64,000 nucleotides of DNA. It comes from Ensifer canadensis (GTDB lineage: Bacteria; Pseudomonadota; Alphaproteobacteria; Rhizobiales; Rhizobiaceae). A program made the translations under genes and the position numbers. This document shows positions 10,030-20,432 of the stretch, in pieces. The stretch lies in NCBI RefSeq assembly GCF_017488845.2, contig NZ_CP083371.1, forward strand, positions 434,001 to 498,000, read 5' to 3'. How positions within the stretch are numbered: position 1 is the first letter of the stretch; each line of letters begins with the position of its first letter. The notes below the pieces were generated by a model. It saw only the letters and a program-made list of their open reading frames with translations. It was not told where the DNA came from and did no database searches.

Positions 10030-10466
10030 CCCGTGCGCCGCGGCGGCGACCGCCTGTGGCGCATGGTGCGATCTGTGATTGGACGGAGATCGACCGTGAC
10101 GGCACCGGGACTGCTCATCACTGTCGAGCTTCAAGGCAAGCCCGACGAGCGCCACCGCTATGTCCGCGCATACGGCGAGTGCATGCCGGAAATCCAGGGC
10201 TGGCGCTGGCCGAGCTGATCTCTTGCCAGTGCCGTTTGCGACTGCAGTTGAAGGCTGGAAGTGGCTCGGCGAGCCGCTCCCAACTCTATCGCCGCCGCCG
10301 GCTTTACCAGTGAAAAATGACCCTGGCATCGGCAGGTTTTTGGCCAGCGAACGGTGCATGACTGTGCCAGCGACGCGGCGGACGCGGCCCGTTGGCTTGC
10401 GCGCCGTGCATTTCCACGCCAGACAGGCGGTTCTGACCCGACGAAGCAAGAGGAGGATCGCCCGAC
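10030..10466. other. Gene-poor stretch after the exporter operon
   Basis: 437 bases between the permease and the pentapeptide protein. The only recognisable content is the phosphoketolase-like fragment listed at 10120-10218. The rest shows no convincing coding frame, and no strong terminator was seen. Confidence 0.4.
10120..10218 (+). pseudogene. Remnant resembling the C-terminal end of a phosphoketolase
   Basis: In frame to the TGA at 10216-10218, the translation ends RHRYVRAYGECMPEIQGWRW followed by PS. Phosphoketolases (Xfp) typically end with a sequence of the form H-x-x-Y-(6-8)-DMPEI-x-x-W-x-W. The upstream part of the same frame does not look like the rest of the enzyme and there is no room for an 800-residue protein. 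This is therefore read as the leftover end of a deleted gene. The identification rests on about 25 residues only. Confidence 0.45.
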
Positions 10467-11087
10467 ATGACCGACCGTAAAGCCGAAACCGCAGCCTCCA
10501 AGTTCGATGCAACGGTGACCAGCGCCGACTGGTATGGACAGACGATCTCTGACCGCAACCACAGCCGGACGCTTTTTGCCGATCTCGATATGACCGAGGC
10601 CACGAGCGCCGGCGCCGTCTTCAAGGAATGCACGTTCCGCCGCGCCAAGTTCAATTGCTCGCGTCACGAGGCAAGCGCCTTCATCAACTGCACCTTCGTC
10701 GGGTGCAATTTCTATGATGTCGCTTTCAACGCGTGCAAGTTTGTCGGCAGCGTGTTCGAGGCCTGCAAGTTCGACGCGACGAGCATCAAGGGCGGAAACT
10801 GGTCTTTTGTCGGACTGCAGGGGGCCGATCTTCGCAGTGCTGATATCGCCGACGTCGTGATGCGCGAGGCGGATCTGACCGGTGTGCGTTGCGACGGTGG
10901 ATCGATGACTGGCGTTGATCTGTCCGGTGCGGCACTCGATCGCGGCAATTTCATCGGCTGCGATCTGCGCGGCAGCGACATCAGCACGATCGAGCCCGAC
11001 ACGGTGGCCTTGAAGCGCGCCGTCATCACCATCGATCAGGCGGTCATGATCTGCGAGGCCATGGGGCTGGTGGTTCGGGCTTCATGA
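10467..11087 (+). CDS. Pentapeptide-repeat protein
   Basis: A 206-residue protein made largely of pentapeptide repeats of the A(D/N)LXX and CXFXX types. Runs such as CTFRRAKFNCS, CTFVGCNFYDVAFNACKF and GADLRSADIADVVMREADL cover about residues 40-170, predicting a right-handed quadrilateral beta-helix. There is no signal peptide or membrane segment, so it should be cytosolic. Family members include DNA-mimicking gyrase protectors (Qnr, MfpA, McbG), but most have no known role. Cysteines occur regularly in the first half. The start follows AGGAGG. It stands alone on its strand. Confidence 0.8.
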   Translation: MTDRKAETAASKFDATVTSADWYGQTISDRNHSRTLFADLDMTEATSAGAVFKECTFRRAKFNCSRHEASAFINCTFVGCNFYDVAFNACKFVGSVFEACKFDATSIKGGNWSFVGLQGADLRSADIADVVMREADLTGVRCDGGSMTGVDLSGAALDRGNFIGCDLRGSDISTIEPDTVALKRAVITIDQAVMICEAMGLVVRAS

Positions 11088-11153
11088 TCCCTGGTTAGGC
11101 ATGGGAGGCGGCGCATCGGACCTTGAGGAAGCGTGGTTCGAACCCTTTATGCC

Positions 11154-11405
11154 TCAAGTCCGTGGCTCGCCGCTCGGCGCATAGACCGTCTTCTGCTTGA
11201 AGGCGAAGATATGGCCGCAGCGGCACCGCATCATGTGTTTAGCAGGATCGCTCGACGGGCGCTCCGTCGAAAAGCCCGTTGGCATCTGGTCGATGAGAAA
11301 ACCACGGGTCCTGCTTTTCGGATCGTCGTTCTCCGAGGCTTCTGCAAAGCCGGACGCCCCACATTTTGAGCATTCCAGTTTTCTCGAATAACGATCTCTC
11401 GACAC
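11154..11405 (-). CDS. Small zinc-ribbon-like protein of unknown function
   Basis: An 83-residue basic protein starting at a GTG. It has CSKCGASG near residues 12-19 and RCRCGH near 60-65, a pair of Cys knuckles that could hold one zinc ion. No function can be assigned. The GTG start has only a weak GGGAC site upstream. Coding status is supported by the paired Cys knuckles rather than by context, because it lies alone between a pentapeptide gene and a decayed gene. Confidence 0.5.
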   Translation of the reverse strand: MSRDRYSRKLECSKCGASGFAEASENDDPKSRTRGFLIDQMPTGFSTERPSSDPAKHMMRCRCGHIFAFKQKTVYAPSGEPRT

Positions 11406-11524
11406 GATTGTCCCAATCCAAAATCAACTCGGCACCCGGACTATAGGAGGCGAGATGCGTGTTCAAGGCCGTCGAGGGAAAACCGCGCCAGGCTGAGGCC
11501 GGGTTGACGGCGGCCTGTTGCCGA

Positions 11525-12484
11525 TCAGACAGTATCCTGTCGGCGTCGCATCTCCGCTGCGATGGTCGCCTCGTCCTGCCGGAGCGACAGGCGCCTGGCT
11601 GCGCCAAGACCCTGAGTCCACGTCGACAGCGCGCGCTCCTTGCTGTCGTCCAGCCAATGCGCCAGCCCGCACCACAGCCCGTATTGCGCCGTACCGACCG
11701 GGAAGACCCGGCAATAGCGCGAAAGCTCATGCAGAACCTGGCGCTCCCAATGACCCCATTGCTCGTACTCGCGCGATAGCCCCGCCTCCCGGCCGCGAAA
11801 CAGGACTTCGACGCCGGAGATGCCGATCAGCGCGCTGTGGGAGGAGGGCCGGCGCATGGCGCGCAGCAGACGAAGCGTGTCGACGGCGGCCTCGACGCTT
11901 TCTGCGTGCCTGCCGATGCGGGCGAGCGCCAGCGCACCGCGCGCCGATATCTGTGCGGCAAGATCGACGGAGCCGAGCATGGCCGAGGTGATCAGCCTGA
12001 GCACCTCCACCGCCTCGCGCGGTCGATCCATGTGCAGCACGCAGAGCGCCTTGCAGCGCAGGGCCCATATTTCCTGCTGGATGTTCCGGCGTTCTGGGCC
12101 CGCGATAAAAGCGTCAGCGCCGCAGGCTCTAACGCGCTCCAATCTCCGCGATAATAGAGCGACCAGAAACGGATGCCCTGCGCATTGCACCAGCGCAGCT
12201 GGTCTCCGGCGCTGAGAACGAGCGTCCGAGAACCTCGCCGCCCCGGCTGCAGATCTGTTCGGCGCAGCGGGCGTAGGAGAGCGTGAGCAGTTTCGGGATC
12301 TGGTCCAGGCCGTCCTGTCCGCGCCGGGCCAATTGTTCGACGAGGGCCGTGTAGCGCGACACATCCACGAACAGCACCGCGGCCGGAAATGCGACGGCTG
12401 CCGGGCGGTCGCCATTGGCGCCGTGATCCTGCCGAGCAGTTCCAGCGGCAGGAAGCCCTCCAGGAGCGGATCGTTTTTTCCCAT
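11525..12484 (-). pseudogene. Decayed adenylate/guanylate cyclase plus TPR protein
   Basis: Fragments of one protein lie in different minus-strand frames. MGKNDPLLEGFLPLELLGRI begins at 12484. About 12377-12228 in another frame reads MLFVDVSRYTALVEQL...GGEVL, the start of a class III nucleotide cyclase domain. Around 12200-12140 a third frame reads QLRWCNAQGIRFWSLYYRGDW. From about 12140 to the stop at 11525 the frame gives the helical-repeat C-terminus seen in cyclase/AAA/TPR regulators. The middle of the usual protein of around 1000 residues (rest of the cyclase and the AAA ATPase) is missing. At least two frameshifts plus a large internal deletion make this a pseudogene. Confidence 0.7.
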
Positions 12485-12544
12485 GACTTCTTTCTCACGG
12501 CTGCAGAAAGACGGAGGAAGCGCCGGGGCGCCCAATTCGCTCAC

Positions 12545-12936
12545 ACGATGGGGTGCGGAGCCTACTACTTCTGGATTAGTGGTTCCCCTCTCACGTATCT
12601 GCAGACTTTCGCATATAATTCACCCGGCGCTAAGAGGGGGGCGTCAACCTCAGTCGAAATCAGGACATGGGTCGGAAGGGCCAATGCGGCGCTTTGTGCT
12701 CATGTACAACCCAAGGTTAAGTCGATATCTTCTGGCTTCGACGCATGAAATGGATGCGAGCATATTTTGCGGGCGTGGAAAGACCGGAAGAAAGGCGGCT
12801 GCGACCGAGGGTGGCGGCACATCTGGTGGAGAATTCTGTGCAGAGAAGCGACATTGGCAAAGGCAGATCGCAGACCGACAAAGGATCGGAGGCCGTCATC
12901 GACGAGGCGTTGCGGCAGCTTGCCGGAGAGGTCGGC
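12545..12936. other. Intergenic/leader region before the giant GMC gene
   Basis: This stretch separates the decayed cyclase gene from the chosen start of the giant gene. A TATAAT hexamer sits at 12614-12619 but without a good -35 box. The frame of the giant gene is open back to an ATG at 12745, so its protein could carry 64 more residues. That segment is Arg-rich, has atypical codons and lacks a ribosome site. Confidence 0.4.
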
Positions 12937-15900
12937 ATGAGCGACCTCGACACGGAATCGAAAACGGCCTGGATATCGCAGGGATTCGAACGGTTGGTCG
13001 ATCGTGTTCGCAAGGCGCCCGCCAATGTGCACTTCGATGTCCTGATCATCGGCAGCGGGTATGGCGGTGCCGTTGCCGCATCGAGCTTCGCCGGTCGCAT
13101 GCATGAGGGCAGGCCGATCTCCGTTGGCGTGCTCGAGCGCGGGCGTGAATATCTGCCAGGCTCGTTTCCGACAGGGCTTGGTGAATTGCCGCGCCATATT
13201 CGCAGCGACAACAACAAGGAGGGCCTGATCGACATAAGGATCGGTGCGGAGGTCGTTACCGTCGTCGCCAATGGCGTGGGCGGCGGCTCGCTGATCAATG
13301 CCGGGGTCATGGAAACGCCGCTGCCAAGCATATTCCATAGGGGATGGCCAGCGGCCCTCAAGGACCTCTCGGTCTGGAAATCCTATTTCGATCGCGCCCG
13401 TGATCTGCTCGGCAGCACCATCATGGGCACCCCAAACACCATTGCAAACCATGTTGATGGCGTGCCGCAAAAGTTTCGCTCCGTTCGCTCCATCGCCCCG
13501 GACGGCAATTTCCGCCCCGCCTCGATCACGGTCGCGATGAGCGACACCGTCAGTTCGGGCAATGTACGCCTTAACAAATGCGTGCGCTGCGGCGATTGCG
13601 CCACCGGCTGCAATGGGGGTGCGAAGAACTCGCTCGACGTCAATTTGTTGGCGCGGGCACACGAGTACGGTGCGGAAATTTTCAGCGGTGCGACCGTGCT
13701 GACCATCGCCAGGGATGGCGAGGCGGGCTGGATCGTCAACAGCGTCTACACCGACGCAAAATTGCGAAAGCGCGACGGCGGGACGGTGCCGATCAGGGCG
13801 CGCAAGGTCGTGCTTGGCCGCCGGTACTCTCGGCTCCAGCGAAATCCTGATGCGGTCACGCGGATTGGGCCTGCAACTGCCCGACAAGAACCTCGGAACA
13901 CGGTGCTCGACCAATGGTGACATGCTGGTTGCCGACTATGCCACTACAGCCACTGTCAACACTGTCGCGGATGAAACGGTCAAACCCTCGGCCCGGGCGA
14001 TCGGGCCGATGATTACCGGCGTGATCGACCTGCGTGCCTCCGCCGGTGTCATGATCGAGGAAATGTCGGTGCCGGCCGCCCTGCGCATCGCCTTTGCCGA
14101 GGTTTTTGCCACGCTCAATACGCTGCACGGCCTCGCCAGGCATGACGGCAGCCGTCACCGGCCGGGGTTTCCGGATGACGATATCTACGCAGTGCCGCCG
14201 GCACGCATCGGCCACTCGGCCCTCTACGCCGTCATGGCCGATGATGGCGCGGCGGGCCGGATCGAGCTCGACGGCGATCTCATCGCGACCGATCGCGACG
14301 GCATCGCGCGGATCCGCTGGGACAAGCTGCAAGGCCTGCCGATCTTCGACAAGGAGATCGAGGCGCTCGCGGCGCTGACCAAGAACTCAGGTGGCCGCCT
14401 CATCCCCAATCCGGTCTGGAAACTGTTGCCGGCCGATCTGACCTGGCTGCTCAAAGACCAGCGCGGACCGTTGGCAACCGTCCAACCGCTTGGCGGATGC
14501 GTGATGGCCGATACCGGCGCGGACGGTGTGGTCGACCATCTGGGGCGCGTCTTCACATCGGCGGATTCCGATGCTGTGTATGACGATCTCGTCGTGCTCG
14601 ACGGATCGATCATTCCAACGGCCCTTGCAACGAACCCTGCCTTGACGATTACCGCGATCGCGCTACGCGCGGCCGAAACGTTGGCGGACGAGTGGGGCTA
14701 TGCGGCGGCCGAAGCCCGGCCCATGGGTCCACCACTGGTTCGTCCGGTCTTTCGCAGCACCGACGTCGCCGCACGGGCGCAGTCGAGCGAAGTGGAAATC
14801 ACCGAACGGCTTGTCGGCCGCATTCGCCTGACGCCCACTGATGGGGTCGAGGAAACCCGGATCGTCGAGCTGACCATGCGGTTTACACCGACGAGACTTG
14901 GACAATTGACGCCGAACAATGGCGGACATCCGATCCTTCGTGTCGCGACCGAAGTGCCGGATCGCGCCATCAGAAGCCAGATCCGGATCTTCCCTCGGGA
15001 GGTCTGGGAAACGCTCGAGACAACCTGGTTGCCTTTGCATGTGAAGGAGCAGCGACTCGACGCCGCCGTCGAGTTCAGCGCGCCGATTTCCGGCAGCCTC
15101 AGGATATTCGAGCGGCAGAAAAGCACGTTGCTTGGGCGGGTGTGGCGTGCCGGCAAGGCGTGGACGCTGAACCGGGGCCTTCGCGACGGCTACCAGGCTC
15201 TTGTCGATGGGGATGACGGCCCCGGTATCTGGTCGCGGCTTAAATCTGCTTTTGCGATCGCCAGCCGCTCCGGCGAGATCAGGGCGCTCAGCTATGATCT
15301 GACCATTGGGCCACGGGACGTCGGCGGCAAGATCACGCTTGCTGGCAACCGTATCGTCGGCACCAAGACCTTCACCTATGAGAGGCGCTGCAACCCCTGG
15401 CGCCAACTCATGGAGGTGAGGCTCGACAGGTTTCCAGGCCTCAGCGCTGACAGCGGCGAGCGCGTGCTGAAACTCGATGTCGGCTATCTCGCGCGGATCG
15501 GCCTGCCGTTATTCCGGATCGTCAATCAACGCGATGGCGCCAACACCATCGGCGAATTGCTGACATTCTTCGGCTTCGTCACGCGGCTTCTGCTTGGTCT
15601 GCACATCTGGAGCTTTCGTTCTCCCGACCAGGACAAGCGGTCAAGCGAGGCGATCGTCAACCGCCTGCCGCCGACCACCCTGAAGCTGCCTGGCGGCGCA
15701 TCGATCACCGCCGAACTGCACCGCATCGCGCTTGCGCCCGAACGGCCGGATGGCGGAGGCAACGACATCCCCGGCGAAGTGCGGCTGACGCGCTATCGTC
15801 ATCCCAACACCAAGAAGCGGCCGCTGGTGATGTTCCACGGCTATAGCGCCAGCGGCACGACGTTTGCGCATCATGCGGTCAACCCCAACTTCGCCAGCCA

Positions 15901-18712
15901 TTTCTGGTGCACCGGCCGTGACATCTGGATCGCCGATCTGAGAACCAGCGCTGGTCAGCCGACCGCGACGCAGGCCTGGAGTTTTGACCAGATCGGCAAT
16001 GTCGACGTGCCGGCAGCCCTGAAGACGGTGGCGGCGACGTCGCCGGACGGAACGGTCGACGTGATCGCCCATTGCATGGGAACCGTCGTTTTCAGCATTG
16101 CGGTTTTGAACGGCCATGCGACCGGGCTCGTCAATCGCGCGGCGTTCACGCAGGTCGGCCCGCTCGTGGTCTTCGCACCGGCCAACATCTTTCGCGCCTA
16201 TGTCGTGCGCTATCTCATCGATTTCCTGCCGGACTGCTACAGCTTCAACCCGAAGGAGCCGACACTGGCCGACGATCTTCTCGATCGGCTGCTGTCGACA
16301 CTGCCCTATCCCGTCGAGGAATTCGACGTCGAAAATCCGCTATGGCCGACGAAACGAACGCCCTGGACGCGGACGCGGCACCGCATGGACGCGCTTTACG
16401 GTCGCGATTTCAACGTGCGCAACATGGAGCCCGAGATGCTGCGCTATATCGACGAGCATTTCGGTCCGCTGAGCCTGTCGACGGTGTCGTCGACACTGCA
16501 TTTCGTGCGCTATTCGACGATGACGGACTTTCATGGGCGCAATCGCCTGGTCTCGCGCCAGAATCTGGAAAAGCACTGGTCGTTCCCGACCTTCAGCGTG
16601 CATGGGGCGGAAAACGGCCTGTCGCACGTCTCGACCGTTGATCGCATGCGCCAGATTTTTGGCGATGCTGGTCGGGTCTATAGGCCTCCCTTCGTCAACC
16701 CGGGTGCGGGCCATCAGGATGCTCTGGTGGGAACGACGCGTCATGCGACCTTGCAGCAGATCCAGCAGTTTCTCGACGCCGACATACCGACGGGTGTAAT
16801 CAAGGCCGACAGCGAAAAAGTGGTCTATCCGCCCTGGATCGGTCCGATCCTCACTGAAGAGCGCCCGAAGACGCCGGCGCTGGTGATCCGCCTTGGTTCG
16901 GCGCCCTCGCACCGGGCGACGGAAGCCGCATTGTTGCTGCGCATCCGGCTGGTCAACGAACGTATCTGTCGACCGGATGATGCGGCGAAGCCCTGGGATA
17001 TCCAATATCTCATCGAACACCTTGTGGCCTATACCTCCAAGGCGCTTGAAGACGATGGCTGGGACGCATTCGAAGCCCCGCTGCCGGCCCGCATGCCGGG
17101 CAACGCTGGTGCGGGTCGCGGCAATGCGCTTCTGGTCCTGTTGGTCTACGACGAGGATGCGGCGTTGGCGGCACCGGACCTCGATCATGAGGAGCCACCG
17201 CCGCCGCTTGAACCCATTGCGGCACCACCGCCGATAATCGTGCTGCGCGAGACCGCCGCTCCGCGTGATCCGATTGCTGGTCCTGGCGGCGGGCTGTCGT
17301 TGCCGACCTTCGATTTCGACAGGCATCTGGCACAGCCCGGCCGTGCCGGGCAGGGGCCAGCCTACGGCTATTTCGTTGCCGATATCGCGAAGAAGCAGAT
17401 GCGCCGGCTGGATCCGACAGGTGCGGGCAATGCCGCGAGCAAGCAGGCGATCGCCTTTGCCTTCAGTCGATTTGAAGAAATGGCCGTCGCTGTGGAGCGT
17501 GCGCTCGCCTTTCCCACTCCGAATACAAAGCGGCAGGGTTTCATGCAGGCAGCGCCTCTTCCCGTTGTCGAACAGGATTTCGACTTGAGGGACGGCGTCA
17601 TTCCCTACGATCCGCCGGTGCAGCCGCCCCTGGAACCGACGCCGAACGGCACCAGTTTTACGCTGTCGTCGTGCCAGTATCCGGCCGGATTTCTCGACGA
17701 GGCCGTCGCCTACCATTCCTATCGCCGCATCGGCGAGCGGCTCGAGGCCAATGTCGGCATCAAGCCGCGCTTCGCGCTTTTCGTCGGCGACCAGGTCTAT
17801 GTCGACCCGACAGCGGGCCTTTATGACCCGACCCGGCGGGACGATCGATATCGTCTGCCCTATGAAGCCTGGCTCAACCAGCAAAGCGTGCGCAACGTGC
17901 TGCGGAAGATCCCGTCCTTCATGCTGCTTGATGATCATGAGATCGACGACAATTGGGAGCCGATTTCCGATCCCGACGACGATGACAACGCCGAAAAGGT
18001 GACGCGGGGCATCGAAGCCTACAGGAAGTATCAGCGCGGCATGCATGCCAAGCTCGAGATGTTCGATTTCGACGGCTTTCATTTCTTCATGCTCGACACA
18101 CGGACGCAGCGCACACACCGCAAGGTCGGCGACGGTCTTAGGACGGCGGCGATGATTGCGCCGGCGACGATGGACAGTTTGAAGCAATGGCTGTTGCTGG
18201 CGCCCGCACCGAAGTTCGTGGTGTCGCCGGTGATGTTCCTGCCGCGGCATCGGCGCGCCATCCAACGCGACCGCAGCCTGTCGTGGACGAACCTGAGTGC
18301 GCTGCATTCCGACGGCTGGGACGGTTATCCCAACACGCTTCGCGAGGTGCTTGCCTATATCGCCGAGAACCGGGTCGAGCATGTGGTGTTTCTCTCGGGC
18401 GATGAACATCGAGGCTGCATCGCCACCGTCGATCTATGCGATGAGGATGGCTCTCTCATCACTCGTCTACACTCGATCCACACGGCGGCGATGTTTGCGC
18501 CCTATCCCTTCGCCAACGGCATCGACGAGGAGATCGTCGACAGCGAGGCGATCGAGATCCGAAATGGTGCGAAGACCTACCGCTGCGTCGTCAATGCAAC
18601 GCGCCCGGCGGCTGGAGACGGGGCGACATTTCTGCGTGTGCGTGCCGCTGCAGCCGGTTGGGAACTCGATTGCGAGTTCGGTGACGGTGCGATCCAGACA
18701 CTGACGATCTGA
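12937..18712 (+). pseudogene. Giant fusion: GMC oxidoreductase, alpha/beta hydrolase and PhoD-type phosphatase, interrupted by a one-base frameshift
   Basis: Removing one G at 13816-13817 gives one continuous frame of 1924 residues. Residues about 1-600 are a GMC flavoprotein (cholesterol-oxidase-like): GSGYGG at 39-44, GVGGGSLINAG, CVRCGDCATGC, AAGTLGSSEIL, and a C-terminal ALATNPALTI stretch. About 600-960 is a linking region. About 960-1290 is an alpha/beta hydrolase with MFHGYSASG, a nucleophile elbow AHCMGT (Cys instead of Ser) and GHQD with the likely catalytic His. About 1290-1570 is mostly unassigned and includes a Pro-rich stretch. About 1570-1924 is a PhoD-like metallophosphatase: SSCQYPAG, GDQVYVD, LLDDHEIDDNW and SGDEHRG. 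There is no signal peptide. The start was chosen at the ATG preceded by GGAGAG; 12745 is possible. Whether the frameshift is real or a sequencing error is unknown. Confidence 0.8.
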
Positions 18713-18739
18713 TCGCTGGACGCCTTCGCGTGAGATGTT

Positions 18740-19648
18740 TCAGCGATAGCCCGTCGCGTCGGCGGGCTTGTTCTGCTCCATCACCTCGCGCATGTAACGC
18801 CAGCAATCGGGGCGCGAGCCGTCGAGGTCGGTGAAGCCGTATTCCTGGGCAAGGCTGCCGCTCGACAGCGATTGCCCGTTCCACCGGGCCTTCTGCGGAT
18901 CCGCGGCCAGCGCCGCGATGGCGCGGCCGACGAAGCGTGGACTTTCGGAAATGACGAAATGCGGCTGGATCTTCGTTGCCTCTCGCCAGGTCTCTTCCGT
19001 CACTTGGAAATGCTCCAGCATCATTTCAGAGCGCATCCAGCCAGGGGTAATCGAGATGGCCGTGGCGCCGTGCGGTTCCAGATCTTTGGCATGCGCCCAG
19101 GCCATGCGGTTGGCCGCGACCTTGGCGAGGTCGTAGAACGGCGAGAGCCGATAATGCTCGGCATTATATTCGGCCGTGCCGTCCGTCACCTCGACAAGCA
19201 GCCCGCCGCGATTTTCGATCATCAGCGGCAGGGCATGGTGGGCGGTGATCAGATGCGTGTCGATCGCCAGGCGCAACAGCTTCAAGCCGTTGTCGAGATC
19301 ATGTTCCCATACCGCCTTGTTCCATTCGAACAGGTTTTCTCCACCCCAGACGTCGTTGACGAGAATGTCGAGCCGACCGTGCTCGCGCCGGATGCGTTCG
19401 ATGAGAGCCTTCACCTGCGTGGATTGCAGGTGGTCGACCTGCACCGCGACGCCTTCGCCGCCGAGTTCGCTGACGAGTTCCGCCGTCTCCTCGATCGTTT
19501 CGGGGCGCTTGTATTCCGACTGCTGGCTTCTGGTGGTGCGGCCGGTGACATAGACGGTTGCGCCCGCCGCACCGAGTTCGGCGGCAATGCCGCGTCCGCC
19601 GCCGCGAGTGGCGCCTGCGACCAATGCAATTTTTCCCTTGAGCGTCAT
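18740..19648 (-). CDS. SDR-family oxidoreductase
   Basis: A 302-residue short-chain dehydrogenase. The nucleotide-binding motif reads GATRGGGRGIA (about 12-22), VTGRTTRS suggests NADP preference, and the later YDLAKVAANR supplies the catalytic Tyr and Lys. The substrate is unknown. The start was placed at the ATG preceded by GGAGG; an in-frame ATG four codons upstream lacks spacing for a ribosome site. It is transcribed divergently from the TetR gene at 19738, with a palindrome between them, so the TetR protein probably controls it. Confidence 0.85.
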   Translation of the reverse strand: MTLKGKIALVAGATRGGGRGIAAELGAAGATVYVTGRTTRSQQSEYKRPETIEETAELVSELGGEGVAVQVDHLQSTQVKALIERIRREHGRLDILVNDVWGGENLFEWNKAVWEHDLDNGLKLLRLAIDTHLITAHHALPLMIENRGGLLVEVTDGTAEYNAEHYRLSPFYDLAKVAANRMAWAHAKDLEPHGATAISITPGWMRSEMMLEHFQVTEETWREATKIQPHFVISESPRFVGRAIAALAADPQKARWNGQSLSSGSLAQEYGFTDLDGSRPDCWRYMREVMEQNKPADATGYR

Positions 19649-19703
19649 ATTTTCCTCCATCGGTGATCGAGGCCATCTGGTCGTGGCTATGAGAATAGGA
19701 TAT

Positions 19704-19723
19704 ATAAACGATTATTCGGTTAT
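19704..19723. promoter_or_regulatory. Palindromic operator between SDR and TetR genes
   Basis: ATAAACGATTATTCGGTTAT reads the same on both strands at 16 of 20 positions. It lies in the 89-base gap between the divergent genes, 14 bases before the tetR start codon. Size, symmetry and place fit a TetR-family operator controlling both genes. Confidence 0.6.
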
Positions 19724-19737
19724 TAATTGGAGTCAAG

Positions 19738-20337
19738 ATGCCACGGCCCAAAACAATGCCTGATGAAGATGTGTTGGCAGCCGCGTTGGCGATCATGCAT
19801 GCGAGCGGCCCGGAGGGCCTGACCTTCGCCGCTCTTGCCACGGGCACCGGGCTCTCCGCCTCTACCCTGGTCCAGCGGTTTGAGAACAAGCAGAACCTCG
19901 TTCGGCGCACGCTTTTACAAGCCTGGGACGGGCTCGACCGATTGACTTCAGAGCTTTCCGCGAACTTGCCGAAGACACCGGAAGGCGCCGTCGACCTGCT
20001 CGTCGGACTGTCCGGCGGCTATGGCGGCATCGAAACCTATGCCGACGGGCTTCGGATCCTGCGCGAGGATTTGCGCGATCCGGCGCTTCGCGCCCGCGGC
20101 GCGCGATGGCGCGATGCGCTCTCACAGGCGCTGGATGAACGCCTCTCTGGTCCATCGGGGCCGGTGCCCGGCATTGGCCTCCTGATGGCGTCCCACTGGC
20201 AGGGGGCCCTGCTTTGGTGGAGTTTCGATCCGCAGATCCCGGTTGCGGATTTCGTCCGGCAGAGCCTGCGCCGTTTCGTGTCGGTCCTCGCCACAGGCGC
20301 ATCCGCTCCACCGCTGCTTGAAGTGCTGCGCGACTGA
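19738..20337 (+). CDS. TetR-family transcriptional regulator
   Basis: A 199-residue regulator with an N-terminal helix-turn-helix: GLTFAALATGTGLSASTLVQRFENKQNLV (about residues 27-55) has the usual TetR spacing ending in a Tyr/Phe-x-x-Lys segment. The C-terminal ligand domain contains a Trp-rich HWQGALLWW stretch. It probably represses itself and the divergent SDR gene through the palindrome at 19704-19723. The start follows a TTGGAG site. No ligand can be inferred. Confidence 0.88.
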   Translation: MPRPKTMPDEDVLAAALAIMHASGPEGLTFAALATGTGLSASTLVQRFENKQNLVRRTLLQAWDGLDRLTSELSANLPKTPEGAVDLLVGLSGGYGGIETYADGLRILREDLRDPALRARGARWRDALSQALDERLSGPSGPVPGIGLLMASHWQGALLWWSFDPQIPVADFVRQSLRRFVSVLATGASAPPLLEVLRD

Positions 20338-20384
20338 GTCACGACAGGACCGGCCGGTCACCCGGCTTCAAATCCGCGTGACAT

Positions 20385-20413
20385 TGCGCGCGGCCCCATG
20401 ACGCGGCCGCGCA
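20385..20413. terminator. GC-rich hairpin after the TetR gene
   Basis: A GC-rich stem with one bulge (TGCGCG-C-GGCC paired with GGCCGCGCA) lies 50 bases beyond the tetR stop. There is no T run, so it is only a possible terminator. Confidence 0.35.
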
Positions 20414-20432
20414 TTCATCCTAGATCGAATGC

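Noticed and set aside
16340..18409. Long open frame (about 690 codons) on the minus strand under the PhoD part of the giant gene
   Set aside because: His/Arg-rich translation without motifs; the plus strand shows clear enzyme motifs, and high GC makes antisense frames long.
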